64,000 nucleotides of DNA from Paraferrimonas sedimenticola (GTDB lineage Bacteria > Pseudomonadota > Gammaproteobacteria > Enterobacterales > Shewanellaceae), in NCBI RefSeq assembly GCF_002282855.1, contig NZ_NRIR01000004.1, forward strand, positions 124,001-188,000, in the 5' to 3' direction. Every line of letters starts with the position of its first letter. Position 1 is the stretch's first letter. A program made the position numbers and the translations under genes. Under the pieces are notes generated by a model. The model was not told where the DNA came from. It ran no database searches and saw nothing but the letters and a program-made list of their open reading frames with translations. This document shows, in pieces, positions 36,745 through 45,148 of the stretch.

Positions 36745-38145
36745 CTAACCTTTCATGTCTTCAAGCTTGATTCCACGGGTCTCGTACACATATTTGGCAA
36801 CAAACAGGATAGAAACCGCCGCACTAAAGGCGTAGAAACCGTAGGCACCGGCAAGTCCGATGGCACCCAGCAAGATTGGGAAGGTCATAGTGATGGTAAA
36901 GTTTGCACCCCACTGAGCCAATCCGGCAACGGCCAAGCCCGAACCGCGCATCTGGTTGGGGAACATCTCACCCAGCATCACCCACATCACCGGGCCCCAG
37001 GACATGTTGAAGAAGAACACGTAGGCGTTGGCGGCAACCAGTGCGATGGCGCCCTGCTCGCCCAAATCTAAATTGCCACTGGCGTCTAGAGAACCGTTAG
37101 CAAACACAAAGGTCATGATAGCTAGAGTAATTGCCATACCAATGCTACCAAGCATCAAGAAAGGCTTACGACCAATCTTATCGATAAGGCTGATGGTAAT
37201 CAGACAGGCAATGATACTGACACCAGCACTAATAACATTGATCAGCAAAGCGTCACCTTCAGAGAAGCCAACCGCTTGCCACAGCACCGCACCGTAGTAG
37301 AACACCACGTTGATACCCACCAACTGCTGGAATACCGCCAACCCAATACCAATCCAAACAATCTTGCGCACTTTGCCCGCTTGGTCGAGCAAGTCGGATA
37401 GGCTTGGGCGATGGTCCGAAGCCAGCGATTGCTGAATCTCTGCCAAAGTAGTTTCGGCTTTGGCGGCGCCGTACAAGCGAGTGAGTACGGCTTTGGCTTC
37501 TTGAACTCGGTTGCTTGATACCAAGTAGCGTGGGCTTTCTGGAATAAAGAACAACAACACGAAGAACAGGATGGCTGGAATTAGCTCCATCCAGAACATC
37601 CAACGCCAAGCGGCAAACTCCATCCAGTGCTCAGCGGTTGAGCTACCGGCGGCATTGGCTAAGAAATAGTTGCTGATAAAAGCACAGAACAGACCTAACA
37701 CAATGGCCACTTGCTGAACCGTGGCCAATGCGCCGCGGTAGCGAGCTGGTGCCACTTCACTGATATAAGCGGGCGCCAGCACAGAGGCCGCACCCACAGC
37801 GAAACCACCCAAGATTCGGTAGAACACAAATTCCATCGAGGCCGAGGCAATACCCGAACCCCAGGCGCTGACGATAAAGAATACAGCCGCGACAATCAGC
37901 ATGGTGCGACGGCCGAAACGATCTGCTAATCGAGCGGCCAAGAAGGCACCAATAGCACAACCTAAGAGCATGCTGGCGACGTTAAAACCTGTGCCGATAC
38001 TGTCGGAGTTAAAGGCCGACTTAAGACCGTCAACGGTTCCATTGATTACGCCACTGTCGTAACCAAATAAAAAGCCACCGATGGTGGCGACCACACTAAT
38101 GAGGATGATAAACGGCAGATTATCTTGGGTTTGTTGTGCTGTCAC
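36745..38145 (-). CDS. Sugar porter of the major facilitator superfamily
   Basis: 466 residues, about twelve membrane helices. Sugar-porter signatures are intact: GFLFGYDSGVINGT in helix 1, RLADRFGRRTMLI after helix 2, RILGGFAVGAAS, PAYISEVAPARYRGALAT, the PESPRYLV after helix 6, VFQQLVGINVVFYYGAV in helix 7 and DKIGRKPFLM. It should import a hexose or pentose with protons; the substrate is not decided by the sequence. It is alone on its strand. A LacI-type palindrome 68 bp upstream of the start suggests induction by a sugar. E. coli has galP near metK-sprT, but this gene is too far away to equate by position. Confidence 0.93.
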   Translation of the reverse strand: MTAQQTQDNLPFIILISVVATIGGFLFGYDSGVINGTVDGLKSAFNSDSIGTGFNVASMLLGCAIGAFLAARLADRFGRRTMLIVAAVFFIVSAWGSGIASASMEFVFYRILGGFAVGAASVLAPAYISEVAPARYRGALATVQQVAIVLGLFCAFISNYFLANAAGSSTAEHWMEFAAWRWMFWMELIPAILFFVLLFFIPESPRYLVSSNRVQEAKAVLTRLYGAAKAETTLAEIQQSLASDHRPSLSDLLDQAGKVRKIVWIGIGLAVFQQLVGINVVFYYGAVLWQAVGFSEGDALLINVISAGVSIIACLITISLIDKIGRKPFLMLGSIGMAITLAIMTFVFANGSLDASGNLDLGEQGAIALVAANAYVFFFNMSWGPVMWVMLGEMFPNQMRGSGLAVAGLAQWGANFTITMTFPILLGAIGLAGAYGFYAFSAAVSILFVAKYVYETRGIKLEDMKG

Positions 38146-38213
38146 AGAGTGCCCTTATTATTCGCTGCTTGGTAAATTTAAGTGGTAATACTATGCCCGA
38201 TTTAAACGCCTTA

Positions 38214-38227
38214 TGAAAGCGCTTACA
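38214..38227. promoter_or_regulatory. LacI-family-type operator upstream of the sugar porter
   Basis: TGAAAGCGCTTACA is a near-perfect palindrome centred on the CG step, the form bound by LacI/GalR-type repressors. It lies between the leftward porter gene (start 38145) and the rightward SnoaL-like gene (start 38322). No LacI-type repressor gene is in the window. Confidence 0.6.
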
Positions 38228-38321
38228 CCCATTTCATTCTAGCTTGTTTTTAGCGCTGGTATCTCACCTTTACGAGCCTGCTAAACTTAAGCTAACAATC
38301 TGCTAAGAAAAGGAAAAGCCT

Positions 38322-38681
38322 ATGACGCCAGCGGACCTAGTTAGAGATTGGGTGAGCGCGTTTAATCACGCTAACGCCGATGAACTGGCAGAGCTGTATC
38401 ACGAGGACGCCTGCAATCATCAGGTGGCGGAAGTGGAAGTCACGGGGAAAGAGCAAATTCGCGCCATGTTTGCGAGAGAGTTTGCCGATGCCGAAATGGT
38501 CTGTATCATAGAAAATCTGTTTGAAGATGGCGATTGGGCCATATTGGAATGGCGTGACCCACAAGGGCTAAGAGGTTGTGGTTTTTTTGAAGTAATCGAC
38601 GGAAAAATTCAAAACCAAAGGGGCTATTGGGATAAACTCAGCTTCCTTCGTCAACAGGGTCTGCCGCTACCCACCGAATAA
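38322..38681 (+). CDS. SnoaL-like (NTF2 fold) protein
   Basis: 119 residues with the cone-shaped NTF2 pattern: LVRDWVSAFNHANADELAELYHEDA at the front, a middle EQIRAMFAREF and the strand-rich DWAILEWRDPQGLRGCGFFEVIDGKI. Such proteins include isomerases and many of unknown role; no catalytic Asp/His set can be claimed. Cytosolic. AAGGAAA upstream of the ATG supports the start. The following gene begins 10 bp later, so they form a two-gene transcript. Confidence 0.8.
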   Translation: MTPADLVRDWVSAFNHANADELAELYHEDACNHQVAEVEVTGKEQIRAMFAREFADAEMVCIIENLFEDGDWAILEWRDPQGLRGCGFFEVIDGKIQNQRGYWDKLSFLRQQGLPLPTE

Positions 38682-38691
38682 GCCGTAAGTT

Positions 38692-39009
38692 ATGCAATTC
38701 ATTCAGCTACAAGCCAGCACCCAACAACCGATAAATTCGCTCACTCTTCAGATTCGCGAGCGCATGGCTTCGGTTTGCGGCGGCATTGACGACATGACCC
38801 GATTGGGCAATAAAGCACTAGTGGTGCGCGCTGAGATTTATCCTGAGAAACTTGCTGAGTTGCTCGAGTTACTATCCGAATTACCCATTAAGCTGGATGC
38901 AGCCCCTCCCCCTAAGCCCAGTGATACAGAAGCGATTATCACCCTTCAAGTAACCAGCTACGCCGGCGATACCGACGCGAAAGTGACCATCCCTAAGGTA
39001 CCCGGATAA
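38692..39009 (+). CDS. Small protein of unknown function
   Basis: 105 residues, not recognised. No signal peptide or membrane helix. It has an N-terminal strand-like QFIQLQAS, a central helical part (YPEKLAELLELLSELPIKLD), a proline-rich APPPKPSD linker and a final strand-like VTSYAGDTDAKVTIPKV. It follows the SnoaL-like gene by 10 bp on the same strand. Its codon use is like that of its neighbours, which supports a real gene. Confidence 0.6.
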   Translation: MQFIQLQASTQQPINSLTLQIRERMASVCGGIDDMTRLGNKALVVRAEIYPEKLAELLELLSELPIKLDAAPPPKPSDTEAIITLQVTSYAGDTDAKVTIPKVPG

Positions 39010-39035
39010 AAAAAGCGCGACCTTAAAAGCCGCGC
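39008..39035 (-). terminator. Terminator of the TonB-dependent receptor gene
   Basis: Read leftward, GCGCG pairs with CGCGC across an 11-base loop and is followed by T7. It lies 24 bases past the receptor stop codon and overlaps the last base of the convergent gene. Confidence 0.65.
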
Positions 39036-39059
39036 AAAGACATGGGAGCAATGTGTGAA

Positions 39060-41171
39060 TTAAAAGGTGTAACTGACTGAGGCGCGAATGTTACGCCCCT
39101 CTCCAACGGTTACGTCCGTGCTAGAACCGCCGCCTAAGTATTTCTTATCTAGCAAGTTCTCTAAATTGACTCGAAACGCCAATTGCTGATCGCCAATCGG
39201 CATCTTGTAAGATGCGCCAAGGTCGATGCGAGTGTATGCGTCTTTCTTAATGGTGTTGTCCAAGTTGGCGTAGCGCTCACCTACGTAGGTAAGTCCTAGG
39301 TTAAACGCCAACTCGTCGCTGGCCTGATAACGAGTCCAGGCGTTACCGCTAAACTCAGGCGCATCGATAGGGCGATTGCCCTGATACAGATTGTGATTGA
39401 CGTACTTGGCATCTAGCCACATTACCGAACCCATCACGAACCACTTTTCAGAAGCTTGTCCAGACGCCGACATCTCAGCCCCTTTATGGCGTTGCTCACC
39501 GCTTTGTGTGGTGATCTGAGTGTAATCTGAGCCCGGTGGTACTTGTGTGTTGGTCAACACGATATTGCTCTTAGTGATGTCAAACACAGCACCGGTGAGC
39601 AACAAACGCTCGTCGAACATTTCTAGCTTGCCGCCCAACTCAACAGATTTCGCCATCACTGGATCTAAGTTCTGACCAAAATTCTTATCGTCTTCATTGG
39701 AGATATAGGTTTGCGGCTCAAAACTCTCTGAGTAATTGGCGTACAGCGAGGAGTTTTCGCTTGGGTGAAATATCAAACCGGCGCGCGGTAAGAACACATC
39801 GCTGTCACCTAATCCATCGCCTTTGGTTTCCACGTCTTTGTTCATTTTATCGAAACGACCACCTAGCAGCACTTGCCATTGCTCGTTAACAGTGATCAAG
39901 TCCTGGAAGTAAATACCGTAGTACAGGTATTCAGACGGGTCGCCCTTCTCGACATTGCGAAAATCCAAATCGGGTTTTGGCGGTAATGGTTGGCCTGGAG
40001 TAACGGTAATTTTGCTGCCACGGTCTCGGCGAGTTTGATAGAAGTAATCAACGCCATTCATTCCAAACAACAGGTTGTGCTCCATTCCGGCAAGATCAAC
40101 CGTACCGGTAAAGTCCACGTAGAAGGTTTTAAACTGCCAATCGTCTTCTCGATCAAACGGCGAAAGCGTGTACTCACCCGTCTCTGAGTTGTAGCTACTG
40201 GCGCTTGGCAGGGAATCGAAACGTTGACGGTAGAAAAGCTGATGGTTAGCACCCACTTTCATCTGCCAATCGTTGCTCAGATAAACGGTAAGATCCGCAC
40301 CATAGTTTTGAATTTCGTTGTCAGTGAAGGCCCAAGGCATGTCCCACACTTGCTCGCGACCACCGATGAGATTGCCGTCTTGGTCCAACCAACCGCCGAC
40401 GTCCATTCCGGCTTTGTCTCGAGTCACATCATAGTGAACATTGAGCATGCCCCAATCACCCAAGTCGCCTTCTAGCTGGAATGAGCCCAAAGCGCGATCA
40501 CGCTCATTGTCCGAACCATCTTGGTACTGACGCCAGCTCTTAGTGTCTTGCTTTACCACAACCGCTCGACCGCGAAGCGCACCAGACTCGGTCAAGGCGC
40601 CACTGGCATCCATTTGGAATCGGGTTGAGCCATGCTCATCGGTGTCAAATCCTAGATTGAGCTGACGGTCATGGGTTGGCTTTTTAGTAACCATGTTGAT
40701 CAAGCCGCCCGGCGCACTTTGGCCGTACAACATGCTCGAAGGTCCTTTTACCACCTCCACTCGCTCTAGAATTTCAATAGGGTGGACAAAGTGAGACCAA
40801 ACTTGCTGGCCATCCTTGAGGTAACCGGTACCTGAGCTCATCTCAAAACCGCGCAAGTTAAACACTTGGCGGTTCCACTTTGACGAACCTGCGCTAACAC
40901 TAGAGTCGTTATCCAACACCTCACCAAGTGTGGTCGCTAAGCGCTCATCGATAACAATTTCTGGGATCACAGCCACGGATTGCGGAGTTTCTAACATGCT
41001 CATGTCGGCGCGCATCGCCCCTGTCGCCGAGTCGTTTTTGTAATCGACAAAAGTGCGACCTTTCACTTCGATGACTTCGTCAATTTTGTAGGGCGCCTCT
41101 TCGGCCAGTGCAGATGTATTGAGAAATAGCGCGGCGACACTAATAGCCAGAGGGCTGAGTTTGGCTGTCAT
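39060..41171 (-). CDS. TonB-dependent siderophore receptor
   Basis: 703 residues. A signal peptide (LAISVAALFLNTSALA) is followed by DEVIEVKGR near the TonB box region, the plug domain (ETPQSVAVIPEIVIDERLATTLGEVL in pattern, VFNLRGFEMSSGTGYLKDG, VEVVKGPSSMLYGQSAPGGLINMVTKKP) and a large barrel ending in ASVSYTF with terminal phenylalanine. The plug order matches the FhuA/FpvA type that imports ferric siderophores. The siderophore cannot be told. A near-consensus Fur box lies about 90 bp upstream, so it should be induced by iron shortage. Divergent from a small Fur-linked operon. Confidence 0.93.
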   Translation of the reverse strand: MTAKLSPLAISVAALFLNTSALAEEAPYKIDEVIEVKGRTFVDYKNDSATGAMRADMSMLETPQSVAVIPEIVIDERLATTLGEVLDNDSSVSAGSSKWNRQVFNLRGFEMSSGTGYLKDGQQVWSHFVHPIEILERVEVVKGPSSMLYGQSAPGGLINMVTKKPTHDRQLNLGFDTDEHGSTRFQMDASGALTESGALRGRAVVVKQDTKSWRQYQDGSDNERDRALGSFQLEGDLGDWGMLNVHYDVTRDKAGMDVGGWLDQDGNLIGGREQVWDMPWAFTDNEIQNYGADLTVYLSNDWQMKVGANHQLFYRQRFDSLPSASSYNSETGEYTLSPFDREDDWQFKTFYVDFTGTVDLAGMEHNLLFGMNGVDYFYQTRRDRGSKITVTPGQPLPPKPDLDFRNVEKGDPSEYLYYGIYFQDLITVNEQWQVLLGGRFDKMNKDVETKGDGLGDSDVFLPRAGLIFHPSENSSLYANYSESFEPQTYISNEDDKNFGQNLDPVMAKSVELGGKLEMFDERLLLTGAVFDITKSNIVLTNTQVPPGSDYTQITTQSGEQRHKGAEMSASGQASEKWFVMGSVMWLDAKYVNHNLYQGNRPIDAPEFSGNAWTRYQASDELAFNLGLTYVGERYANLDNTIKKDAYTRIDLGASYKMPIGDQQLAFRVNLENLLDKKYLGGGSSTDVTVGEGRNIRASVSYTF

Positions 41172-41257
41172 TTTTGTAATTACTCCGAATCCAATATGGT
41201 GGAGCGCTTGCCACTGATTCCTGTGGTGATTGCGCTCGAAACAGGCGCAAATCTAAA

Positions 41258-41272
41258 TGAGAATAATTATCA
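41258..41272. promoter_or_regulatory. Fur box next to the receptor gene
   Basis: TGAGAATAATTATCA matches the 7-1-7 Fur consensus TGATAATNATTATCA at 13 of 14 fixed positions. It lies 86 bp before the receptor start, in its presumed promoter. Confidence 0.85.
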
Positions 41273-41459
41273 CTGTCAAACAAGTTTTTTAACTTTTTAA
41301 CGATTTGGTACCAAGATCACAGATTAAAATGCTGTCTTTACCAAGATTTACAAACCTAACATAACTGCAATTAAGCTATTGTTTTATAGAGAGTTAATGT
41401 TGTTTTATCGATAGAACCAGCTAGCTAGTTATCAGCTAAAAACTCGATCAAGATCTAAA

Positions 41460-41474
41460 TAAAAATAATTCTCA
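41460..41474. promoter_or_regulatory. Second, weaker Fur box next to the PepSY operon
   Basis: TAAAAATAATTCTCA matches the Fur 7-1-7 consensus at 11 of 14 positions. It lies about 60 bp before the 41535 start, so the rightward operon is probably also iron-regulated. Apart from the two Fur boxes, the 363-base gap holds AT-rich promoter-like sequence and no gene. Confidence 0.65.
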
Positions 41475-41534
41475 TTTATTTTTAACGTTCGAATTGTTAA
41501 AGTCCTCGGCATCGAAATCATCCACAAGTTTCAA

Positions 41535-42149
41535 ATGCAAAAACAGATTCAAAGTTGGGCTCGGCCCATCCACATCTACACCTCCATGGCCACTTTACTG
41601 GTGATGATTTTTTTTGCGGTGACAGGTATCACCTTGAATCGCCCCGACTGGTTTGTCGGGCAACCAAAGAGTGAGCTGGTCGAGCTGGAAATACCTCAAC
41701 ATTTGCTGCAGTCAGAGTCAGATAAGTTTCGACCCAACCAAGCCGCTTTAATCGAGTACCTAAAACAACACAGTGATGTTCGCGGGATAGCTTCTCCCCT
41801 AGAAGTGTTTATTGAAAGTGACAATGGCGAGCTGATTGAAGGCGAGATTAGTTTGAACTTCAAAGGGCCTGGGTACGACGCGTCCGTCTATATCGACATG
41901 TTGAACCGTCAAGGTGAAGTGGAGAGCATAGATTTTGGCACTGTGGCCTGGCTTAACGACCTTCACAAGGGACGCAATACAGGGCCGATTTGGGCTTGGT
42001 TTATCGACCTTAGCGCAGTATTGATGCTGCTGTTTATCGCGACCGGTGTCATTTTGCTGCTCCCCAAGAAAAAAACACTAAACCGCGGGCTTCGCTGGAT
42101 GAGCTTTGGCACCGCCGCTACCGTGGCCATTTACCTAATTGGCCAATAA
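41535..42149 (+). CDS. PepSY-associated transmembrane protein
   Basis: 204 residues. An N-terminal helix (about 14-32, SMATLLVMIFFAVTGITL) begins after WARPIHIY, the usual opening of PepSY-TM proteins. A periplasmic domain of about 110 residues follows, then a pair of C-terminal helices (IDLSAVLMLLFIATGVILL, and WMSFGTAATVAIYLIG). The HKGRNTGPIWAWFID motif is typical of small PepSY_TM proteins found beside TonB receptors, some of which are thought to reduce ferric siderophores at the inner membrane. That role is inference here. First gene of a three-gene operon, divergent from the receptor. Confidence 0.85.
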   Translation: MQKQIQSWARPIHIYTSMATLLVMIFFAVTGITLNRPDWFVGQPKSELVELEIPQHLLQSESDKFRPNQAALIEYLKQHSDVRGIASPLEVFIESDNGELIEGEISLNFKGPGYDASVYIDMLNRQGEVESIDFGTVAWLNDLHKGRNTGPIWAWFIDLSAVLMLLFIATGVILLLPKKKTLNRGLRWMSFGTAATVAIYLIGQ

Positions 42150-42163
42150 CCATAGGAATTCCA

Positions 42164-42676
42164 ATGAAAAAAAGACTGTTGCTCGGTGCTGTCGCTGCCG
42201 TGTTGTTAGGCTCAGCTCAGGCTGCCAACGTCCCGCCATCGGCCTCAATGCAGATTGAGTTTGAGCTTCCCAAGCTAGAAGTCGCCGACTACGCCCGACC
42301 TTACGTGGCCATTTGGGTAGAGGACAGCGGCGGAAAAACGGTTAGAAACATTGCCCTTTGGACCGGCAAAGACACTGAATGGCTTAAAGACATTCGCCGC
42401 TGGTGGCGCAAATTCGGGCGTTATCAAGGTGACGGTATCGATGCCTACTCCTCGGCAACTCGCCCCGCTGGCCAATACCAAGTCCAGTGGGATGCCAAAG
42501 ATGGCGAAGGTAATCCTGTCACTAGTGGCGATTACACCTTGTACGTCGAGGTAGTTAGAGAGCACGGCGGTCGAGACTTAGTTCGCCAACCCATTCAATT
42601 AGGTCAACAAGAATTCAGCATGAGCTCGAAAGCCAAATATGAAATTGGCTCAGTGACGCTTAGCTACAAAATTTAA
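42164..42676 (+). CDS. DUF2271 domain periplasmic protein
   Basis: 170 residues with a signal peptide (LLLGAVAAVLLGSAQA). The mature part matches DUF2271: EFELPKLEVADYARPYVAIWVEDSGGKTVRNIALW, seen as a beta-rich domain, then WRKFGRYQGDGIDAYSSATRPAGQYQVQWDAKDGEGN, each in family order. The second half resembles FlgD-type Ig strands (GNPVTSGDYTLYVEVVREHGG). Function unknown; in many genomes it sits next to PepSY and DUF4198 genes with a siderophore receptor, as here. 14 bp after the PepSY gene. Confidence 0.85.
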   Translation: MKKRLLLGAVAAVLLGSAQAANVPPSASMQIEFELPKLEVADYARPYVAIWVEDSGGKTVRNIALWTGKDTEWLKDIRRWWRKFGRYQGDGIDAYSSATRPAGQYQVQWDAKDGEGNPVTSGDYTLYVEVVREHGGRDLVRQPIQLGQQEFSMSSKAKYEIGSVTLSYKI

Positions 42677-42688
42677 AAAGGAGTCGTT

Positions 42689-43492
42689 ATGAAATTGAAA
42701 TCAATAGCATTTTTGACCGCTTTGGTCGCAACACCGGCGTTGTCTCATTCTATCTACACTCTACCGAGTGACTTTACTATCTCAGATGCTAAAGGGGACT
42801 GGGTGTCCTTTGATGTCTCTGCAACCAACGTGGTATTTAGCGCGCTAAAACCAGCCTCCGCAGAAAAAGTTCGCATATTCCACCCAGATGGAACCTCGGC
42901 CTCTCCCGATGCCATTATCAAAGGCAAACGCCGCTCAACCTTTGACTATTTCTTTGACCAAGCGGGCACCTACAAAGTGGTGAACACCTTTGGCCCGTCG
43001 CATTTCACCGTTTATCAAGACGGCGACCAGCGCCAACGCTTATTTGCCAACAAAGCCGAACGAGATGCGCTTTTGCCAAACGGCGCTGAAAAGGTAAACA
43101 CGCTGCGCAGCGAGCGCAAATCAGAAACCTATGTGACTGTTGCTGCTCCCAACGACAAAACGTTAGCCCTTAGCGGTAAAGGTTTTGAAATGAAACCGCA
43201 CACCCACCCAGCGGATATCATTGAAGGCGAGCAGGTCACTTTCCAGTACTTTTACAACGGCAAGCCTGCGGCGGACATTGAAGTTGTGGTAACCCCTGAT
43301 GGTGTGCGCTATCGCAACGATGCCAAAATGCTCAATCTGAAAACCGATAAAGACGGCAAGGTAAGCTTCACCCCAGAGATGCCAGGCCGATACTTAGCGG
43401 AAGCCAGCTACAGTATGGCATCGCCAAAGGACCCTTTGGCGGATCGTCATAGCTATGGTTTGAATACTGTGTTTGAAGCTCAGTTAGACTAG
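42689..43492 (+). CDS. DUF4198 domain periplasmic protein
   Basis: 267 residues with a signal peptide ending near TPALSHSIYTLPSDF. The DUF4198 pattern is visible in the N-terminal His of SHSIYTLPS, DYFFDQAGTYKVVN, GFEMKPHTHPADIIEGEQVTF and the Ig-like end KDGKVSFTPEMPGRYLAEASY. Relatives lie in nickel, cobalt or iron uptake loci and may be metal-binding periplasmic helpers. AAAGGAG before the ATG is a strong ribosome-binding site. Last gene of the operon; a terminator follows. Confidence 0.86.
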   Translation: MKLKSIAFLTALVATPALSHSIYTLPSDFTISDAKGDWVSFDVSATNVVFSALKPASAEKVRIFHPDGTSASPDAIIKGKRRSTFDYFFDQAGTYKVVNTFGPSHFTVYQDGDQRQRLFANKAERDALLPNGAEKVNTLRSERKSETYVTVAAPNDKTLALSGKGFEMKPHTHPADIIEGEQVTFQYFYNGKPAADIEVVVTPDGVRYRNDAKMLNLKTDKDGKVSFTPEMPGRYLAEASYSMASPKDPLADRHSYGLNTVFEAQLD

Positions 43493-43498
43493 CTCAAC

Positions 43499-43525
43499 AA
43501 AGCCAAGGCACCGCCTTGGCTTTTA
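43499..43525. terminator. Bidirectional terminator between convergent operons
   Basis: AAGCCAAGGC pairs perfectly with GCCTTGGCTT around ACC, with T-run. It separates the DUF4198 gene from the leftward serine hydrolase gene. Confidence 0.85.
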
Positions 43526-43549
43526 TTCCTGTGTGGAATTCAGTGTGGG

Positions 43550-44827
43550 TCACACCCTATCCAGTGCATCCAGAATCGTCGGCACCAGCTGATGGAATTG
43601 CATCACTGCAAAGCGCGGAGTTTCAGCCATGGGATAAGCGCCGTTTAAGGTAATTACCGCATTGCTTTGCTTATCCATTGCGCAAACCTGACCATTGACG
43701 CCAACCATAGCCAAGATCTTACGCTTCCCGATTTCTAACAGACGAAATTGGTCTTTGTAGAATCCGTCGGCAAGCCCAGCCTCTTTGCCTTTTTTCCAAG
43801 CCGAGCGCACTTGCTCATTGCCCTGCCACAAGGCTTCGACGAACTGTGCAGGCAACACCTGCTCGCCTTGCTGATTCTTACCTTGATTCAAAAACAGCAG
43901 GCCAACTCGAGCCAAGTCTTTGGTGGCCATGTTCATGCCAGTAGAGCCCATTGCCAGCCCTTTTTTGTCGGACATGAAATAGGCATCTGCGCCTACACCG
44001 ACTTTTTGAAGCAGCTCTTTTTCAAGGATTTCGGTAAAGGACTTGCCCGTCGCGCGGTCGACAATCAATCCCAACAACTCGCTGTTCACGTCTTGGTAAT
44101 CGTACTTCTCACCCATGGCGTAGTCTTGACGTTCGGTGATCAAAGGAAAGAAGTCCAAAGTGCCATTGGGGTATGGTTTGGAAGCCTCCACTCCATAGTA
44201 ACCTTGGGCGTTGGACAATCTAACGTCCCAATATTTTTCCACCGTGCCTGGCGCGAGAACCACCGCCGTGCGCATGTCCGAGATGTCGCTAACACTGGCA
44301 TTCTTAAATGCCGTCCCCTTTAATTCAGGGACGTAGCGCACAGCTTTGTCAGTCCAATTCAGCAAGCCTTTATCCACGGCGATAGCCGCCGCCATGGCGG
44401 TAAAAGACTTAGACACCGACATGTCGAGATGAGGAGAATGCTGGTCCATGCCATTGCCATAGTGCTCGTGCACCAATTTGCCATCTTTCAAAATAACCGC
44501 ATTGTGGTTTTGCATGCGATTTCTCAAGAAATCCATCACAGACAGCGGGCCATCGAAATCCTCGACTTGCACTTGTTCCAAATCCAGAGGCTTGCCTTTT
44601 TCTAGCTCCTGCACGAATTGGCCTTTGTGCAAGGTATAGCTGTGAGTGAATTTGTAGACGTGAGGCATAGCTGAAGAAACATACTCTGGGGTTTCCCAGG
44701 TTTCTCCGGTCATGCCAATCGAATTGGCCGAGTCGATGAAGTTTGCATCGGGTGAGTTAAAGGTTACCGCATGCGCACTAAAGCCCATGCCTACCATAAC
44801 GGCCAACGACAACAATCGTGTTTTCAT
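43550..44827 (-). CDS. Exported serine hydrolase of the beta-lactamase/NylB type
   Basis: 425 residues. Signal peptide (LSLAVMVGMGFSAHA). The class-C-like fold shows the nucleophile in DMSVSKSFTAM (Ser137-x-x-Lys140), the general-base tyrosine in KYDYQDVNSELLG and a later GMNMATKDLARVGLL. The YxxxNxxLLG arrangement is closer to 6-aminohexanoate-dimer hydrolase than to true beta-lactamase. It may cleave small esters or amides in the periplasm; substrate unknown. A second, diverged relative lies at 53569. Stand-alone gene. Confidence 0.88.
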   Translation of the reverse strand: MKTRLLSLAVMVGMGFSAHAVTFNSPDANFIDSANSIGMTGETWETPEYVSSAMPHVYKFTHSYTLHKGQFVQELEKGKPLDLEQVQVEDFDGPLSVMDFLRNRMQNHNAVILKDGKLVHEHYGNGMDQHSPHLDMSVSKSFTAMAAAIAVDKGLLNWTDKAVRYVPELKGTAFKNASVSDISDMRTAVVLAPGTVEKYWDVRLSNAQGYYGVEASKPYPNGTLDFFPLITERQDYAMGEKYDYQDVNSELLGLIVDRATGKSFTEILEKELLQKVGVGADAYFMSDKKGLAMGSTGMNMATKDLARVGLLFLNQGKNQQGEQVLPAQFVEALWQGNEQVRSAWKKGKEAGLADGFYKDQFRLLEIGKRKILAMVGVNGQVCAMDKQSNAVITLNGAYPMAETPRFAVMQFHQLVPTILDALDRV

Positions 44828-45148
44828 CTTTACTTCCTCTAAGTGTTACGGCGCTATCGCCGTGAGAGTCATTGAGACGGTTAGCCAAGCTGGTGAAGCG
44901 CTTTAAGCGCGTTGGAGTATGCTGGCGAGCGGCAAGGCTTAAGGCTCACAACAAGCATCAATCGGCTTGGCTATTTGCCGCCTAGATTAGCGATTGATGA
45001 ATTTCTAGTGATTTCTAACAGGATTGATGGTTCGTTGAAACGTCCGGATCTTGCTAGCAAAAAGAGAGACCGCCGCGCCACTTAGGCACAAAAAAAGCAC
45101 CCGATTGGGTGCTTCATCGATAACCGATTTTCGGTTTTACGACTTGGG
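44828..45148. other. 321-base intergenic region
   Basis: It lies between the start of the serine hydrolase gene and the end of the exported aminopeptidase gene, both leftward. It should hold the hydrolase promoter on its left side and the aminopeptidase terminator (45089-45115) on its right. GATTGATG occurs twice near 44990-45030. No open reading frame or RNA gene was supported. Confidence 0.6.
45089..45115 (-). terminator. Terminator of the exported aminopeptidase gene
   Basis: Read leftward, AAGCACCC pairs with GGGTGCTT around a 4-base loop, followed by T7. The same stem, with one loop base changed, occurs at 46974-47002. Confidence 0.85.
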
